The notes under the pieces are model-generated. The model was not told the DNA's origin, searched no databases, and saw only the letters and a list, made by a program, of their open reading frames with translations. A DNA stretch of 5,031 bases from assembly GCA_026398835.1 (NCBI GenBank), contig JAPLSD010000865.1, forward strand, positions 1-5,031, read 5' to 3'. A program made the translations under genes and the position numbers. Positions within the stretch are counted from its first letter, which is position 1, and the number at the start of each line of letters is the position of its first letter. The DNA comes from Pseudomonas sp. GTDB lineage: Bacteria > Pseudomonadota > Gammaproteobacteria > Pseudomonadales > Pseudomonadaceae. Positions 1 through 5,031 of this stretch are shown here, one piece after another.

Positions 1-2930
1 GACACAGCAACCAGGTGACCATCCACTCGCTCAACGTGCTTCAGGTTGTGCAGACGGACAGTACCGCCATTCTTCACCTGAACGCTGTCAGCAGCGGAGG
101 TCCGGCTTGCCGCACCACCGATGTGGAACGTACGCATCGTCAGCTGTGTACCTGGCTCACCGATCGACTGAGCAGCAATAACGCCGACAGCTTCACCGAT
201 GTTCACCTGGTGACCACGAGCCAAGTCACGGCCGTAGCACTTGGCGCAGATGCCATAGCGGGTTTCGCAGCTGATCGGCGAACGCACGATCACTTCGTCG
301 ATGCTGTTCAGCTCGATGAACTCGACCCACTTCTCGTCGACCAGAGTGCCGGCAGGAACGATAACGTCCTCAGTACCCGGTTTGAATACGTCGCGAGCAA
401 TAACACGACCCAATACGCGCTCACCCAACGGCTCTACAACGTCGCCGCCTTCGATGTGCGGAGTCATCAACAGACCGTGTTCGGTGCCGCAGTCGATCTC
501 GGTAACAACCAGATCCTGCGCTACGTCTACCAGACGACGAGTCAGGTAACCGGAGTTCGCAGTTTTCAACGCGGTATCCGCCAAACCTTTACGAGCACCG
601 TGAGTAGAGATGAAGTACTGAAGTACGCTCAAACCTTCACGGAAGTTCGCAGTAATCGGCGTTTCAATGATGGAACCGTCCGGTTTGGCCATCAGACCAC
701 GCATACCGGCGAGCTGACGGATCTGCGCAGCAGAACCCCGTGCGCCCGAGTCGGCCATCATGTACATCGAGTTGAAGGACTCTTGGTCGACTTCGACGCC
801 GTGACGGTCGATTACCTTCTCTTTCGAGAGGTTCGACATCATCGCCTTGGAAACTTCGTCGTTCGCCTTGGACCAAAGGTCGATCACTTTGTTGTACTTC
901 TCGCCCTGGGTTACCAGGCCGGAGGCGTACTGACTTTCAATCTCTTTCACTTCGTCGGTAGCAGCACCGATGATGGCCGCTTTCTCATCAGGGATAACGA
1001 AGTCGTTAACACCAATGGAAACGCCGGAAATGGTCGAATAGGCAAAACCTGTGTACATCAACTGGTCAGCGAAGATCACGGTCTCTTTCAAACCAACCAC
1101 GCGGTAGCACTGGTTGATCAGCTTGGAGATCGCCTTTTTCTTCATCGGCTGGTTGACCACGTCATACGACAGGCCTGGTGGAACGACCTGGAACAACAGC
1201 GCACGGCCGACGGTGGTGTCGACGATACGGGTGTTCTTGACGCTGCCGCCATCACGATCGTTTACGGTTTCGTTGATCCGCACTTTGACTTTGGCATGCA
1301 GCGCGGCTTCGCCGGCGCGGAATACACGGTCAACTTCTTGCAGATCCGCGAACACACGACCTTCGCCTTTGGCGTTGATCGCTTCACGAGTCATGTAGTA
1401 CAGACCCAATACAACGTCCTGCGACGGAACGATGATTGGCTCACCGTTGGCTGGCGACAGAATGTTGTTGGTCGACATCATCAACGCACGCGCTTCCAAC
1501 TGGGCTTCCAGTGTCAGCGGTACGTGCACGGCCATTTGGTCGCCGTCGAAGTCGGCGTTGTACGCAGCACAAACCAACGGGTGCAGCTGGATAGCCTTAC
1601 CTTCGATCAGTACCGGTTCAAACGCCTGGATACCCAGACGGTGAAGGGTCGGTGCACGGTTGAGGAGTACCGGGTGTTCGCGAATCACTTCAGCGAGAAC
1701 GTCCCAAACCTCTGGCAGCTCGCGCTCAACCATTTTCTTCGCGGCTTTGATGGTGGTGGCCAGGCCACGCATTTCCAGCTTGCCGAAAATGAACGGTTTG
1801 AACAGCTCGAGAGCCATTTTCTTCGGCAGACCGCACTGGTGCAGACGCAGGGTCGGACCTACGGTAATTACCGAACGACCGGAGTAGTCAACACGCTTAC
1901 CGAGCAAGTTCTGACGGAAACGACCCTGCTTACCCTTGATCATGTCAGCCAGGGATTTCAGAGGACGCTTGTTGGAACCGGTGATAGCGCGACCACGACG
2001 ACCGTTGTCGAGCAAGGCGTCGACCGCTTCCTGCAACATACGCTTTTCGTTGCGCACGATGATGTCCGGAGCGGACAGATCAAGCAGGCGCTTCAAACGG
2101 TTGTTACGGTTGATCACTCGACGATACAGGTCGTTGAGGTCGGAAGTCGCGAAACGACCGCCATCCAACGGAACCAGTGGACGCAGATCTGGCGGCAGAA
2201 CCGGCAGAACGGTCAGCACCATCCACTCTGGAAGGTTGCCGGAACCCTGGAAGGCTTCCATCAACTTCAGACGCTTGGACAGCTTCTTGATTTTGGTTTC
2301 GGAGTTGGTTTGCGGAATTTCTTCGCGCAGACGGCCAATCTCGTGTTCCAGATCGATAGCGTGTAGCAGCTCACGGACAGCTTCGGCACCCATGCGGGCA
2401 TCGAAATCATCGCCGAACTCTTCCAGCGCTTCGAAGTACTGCTCGTCGTTGAGCAGCTGACCTTTTTCAAGGGTGGTCATGCCTGGGTCGATAACGACAT
2501 AGCTCTCGAAGTAGAGAACGCGCTCGATATCACGCAGGGTCATGTCCATCAGCAAGCCGATACGGGACGGCAGCGATTTCAGGAACCAGATGTGGGCAAC
2601 TGGCGAAGCCAGTTCAATGTGCGCCATGCGCTCACGACGAACTTTAGCCAGCGCGACTTCAACACCGCACTTCTCGCAGATCACACCACGGTGCTTCAAG
2701 CGCTTGTACTTACCGCACAGGCACTCGTAATCCTTTACCGGGCCAAAGATCTTGGCGCAGAACAGGCCGTCACGCTCAGGTTTGAACGTACGGTAGTTGA
2801 TGGTTTCCGGCTTTTTAACTTCACCGAACGACCACGAACGGATCATCTCAGGCGATGCCAATCCAATACGGATGGCGTCGAACTCTTCGACTTGACCCTG
2901 GTTTTTCAGCAAATTCAGTAGGTCTTTCAA
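1..2930 (-). CDS. rpoC: DNA-directed RNA polymerase subunit beta' (5' part, cut by the left window edge)
   Basis: Beta' is the largest subunit of cytoplasmic RNA polymerase and carries the catalytic metal site for RNA synthesis. The first 976 codons are present; Pseudomonas RpoC is about 1,400 residues, so roughly the last 420 lie outside. Residue numbers match E. coli RpoC at every landmark I counted. The N-terminal zinc site is Cys70, 72, 85 and 88. The sigma-binding clamp helices fall near 260-309. NADFDGD at 458-464 supplies catalytic Asp460, 462 and 464. The bridge helix lies near 769-804 with His777 (about 519-626 bp). The second zinc site is Cys814, 888, 895 and 898. The trigger loop starts near 912 and includes [10 protein letters not shown] with His936. 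The last ~34 residues enter the lineage-specific insertion SI3, where the window ends. The start is TTG at 2928-2930: an in-frame TGA lies at 2988-2990, no in-frame ATG or GTG occurs between it and codon 29, and a strong Shine-Dalgarno sits 7 nt before the TTG. Encoded N-terminus begins [11 protein letters not shown], as in the family. It lies 64 bp after rpoB and is surely cotranscribed with it. Confidence 0.99.
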   Translation of the reverse strand, partial: MKDLLNLLKNQGQVEEFDAIRIGLASPEMIRSWSFGEVKKPETINYRTFKPERDGLFCAKIFGPVKDYECLCGKYKRLKHRGVICEKCGVEVALAKVRRERMAHIELASPVAHIWFLKSLPSRIGLLMDMTLRDIERVLYFESYVVIDPGMTTLEKGQLLNDEQYFEALEEFGDDFDARMGAEAVRELLHAIDLEHEIGRLREEIPQTNSETKIKKLSKRLKLMEAFQGSGNLPEWMVLTVLPVLPPDLRPLVPLDGGRFATSDLNDLYRRVINRNNRLKRLLDLSAPDIIVRNEKRMLQEAVDALLDNGRRGRAITGSNKRPLKSLADMIKGKQGRFRQNLLGKRVDYSGRSVITVGPTLRLHQCGLPKKMALELFKPFIFGKLEMRGLATTIKAAKKMVERELPEVWDVLAEVIREHPVLLNRAPTLHRLGIQAFEPVLIEGKAIQLHPLVCAAYNADFDGDQMAVHVPLTLEAQLEARALMMSTNNILSPANGEPIIVPSQDVVLGLYYMTREAINAKGEGRVFADLQEVDRVFRAGEAALHAKVKVRINETVNDRDGGSVKNTRIVDTTVGRALLFQVVPPGLSYDVVNQPMKKKAISKLINQCYRVVGLKETVIFADQLMYTGFAYSTISGVSIGVNDFVIPDEKAAIIGAATDEVKEIESQYASGLVTQGEKYNKVIDLWSKANDEVSKAMMSNLSKEKVIDRHGVEVDQESFNSMYMMADSGARGSAAQIRQLAGMRGLMAKPDGSIIETPITANFREGLSVLQYFISTHGARKGLADTALKTANSGYLTRRLVDVAQDLVVTEIDCGTEHGLLMTPHIEGGDVVEPLGERVLGRVIARDVFKPGTEDVIVPAGTLVDEKWVEFIELNSIDEVIVRSPISCETRYGICAKCYGRDLARGHQVNIGEAVGVIAAQSIGEPGTQLTMRTFHIGGAASRTSAADSVQVKNGGTVRLHNLKHVERVDGHLVAV

Positions 2931-2937
2931 GGCCTTT

Positions 2938-2943
2938 CCTCCT
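2938..2943 (-). promoter_or_regulatory. rpoC ribosome binding site (AGGAGG) that fixes a TTG start
   Basis: Read on the minus strand, AGGAGG is followed by AAAGGCC (7 nt) and then TTG. This is a near-ideal Shine-Dalgarno with optimal spacing and it decides the unusual start codon. Four of its bases (GGAG) can also pair with CUCC just upstream across a GCCA loop (2939-2950), a weak 4-bp stem that might slightly mask the site. Confidence 0.9.
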
Positions 2944-2952
2944 GGCGGAGCA

Positions 2953-2979
2953 GAGAGCGGGCAATCCTGCCCCGCTCTC
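2953..2979 (-). repeat. Inverted repeat / hairpin in the rpoB-rpoC spacer
   Basis: GAGAGCGGG at 2953-2961 is perfectly complementary to CCCGCTCTC at 2971-2979, giving a 9-bp GC-rich stem around a 9-nt loop. Two further inner pairs (CA with TG) are possible if one C is bulged. On the transcribed strand the bases after the stem are TGCTCCGCC, with no U-tract, so it does not look like an intrinsic terminator. It ends 9 nt before the rpoC Shine-Dalgarno. It could be an mRNA stability or processing element, or a structure affecting ribosome entry; the function is inference. Confidence 0.7.
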
Positions 2980-2994
2980 GATTCGCGTCACGTG

Positions 2995-5031
<2,037 letters not shown>

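Larger units (their letters stand above)
2931..2994 (-). other. rpoB-rpoC intercistronic spacer
   Basis: This 64-bp non-coding gap lies between the rpoB stop codon and the rpoC start codon. It holds one clear hairpin and the rpoC ribosome binding site. I see no promoter-like -35/-10 pair and no T-run that would make a terminator, so readthrough transcription from rpoB into rpoC is the simple reading, as is known for this operon in gammaproteobacteria. Confidence 0.85.

Noticed and set aside
15..2366. Plus-strand open frame of 783 codons as a real gene
   Set aside because: It lies wholly antisense to rpoC, in exact codon register, has no recognisable domain, and its openness follows from the lack of TTA, CTA and TCA codons in rpoC.
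2267..2470. Minus-strand 67-codon open frame inside rpoC
   Set aside because: It is an out-of-frame reading within conserved rpoC codons. The rpoC frame reads through without interruption here.
2592..2921. Plus-strand open frame of 109 codons opposite the rpoC 5' end
   Set aside because: It is an antisense shadow covering the conserved zinc-binding N-terminus of beta', whose sequence is fully explained by rpoC.
2953..2979. Intrinsic terminator between rpoB and rpoC
   Set aside because: The stem is good, but on the transcribed strand it is followed by TGCTCCGCC rather than a T-run, and the two genes are expected to be cotranscribed.

Overview
The window is the rpoB-rpoC junction of a gammaproteobacterial chromosome, read entirely from the minus strand. 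Protein wording in the variable parts of both subunits fits the genus Pseudomonas. From memory, the RpoC sequence differs from P. aeruginosa at several variable positions (for example around residues 500-530), so another Pseudomonas, perhaps of the fluorescens or syringae groups, is more likely. The species is not decidable here.

Layout in transcription order (right to left): the last 678 codons of rpoB (RNA polymerase beta subunit) enter at the right edge and end with TAA at 2995-2997. A 64-bp spacer (2931-2994) follows, containing a 9-bp-stem hairpin and a strong Shine-Dalgarno sequence. Then rpoC (beta' subunit) begins at a TTG codon (2928-2930) and runs off the left edge after 976 codons. 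Both genes are cut only by the window edges. I see no frameshift, premature stop, insertion or mobile element in either.

The two products form the catalytic core of RNA polymerase. The window holds the NADFDGD metal-binding loop of beta' (three catalytic Asp), both beta' zinc sites, the bridge helix and the start of the trigger loop. It also holds the beta residues that contact incoming NTP, and the beta flap tip that sigma region 4 binds. The rifampicin-resistance region of beta lies upstream, outside the window.

This is a conserved housekeeping locus with no sign of an undescribed system. The few points worth a look concern translation initiation of rpoC (TTG start, hairpins next to the ribosome binding site) and the long antisense open frames, which have a simple codon-usage explanation.
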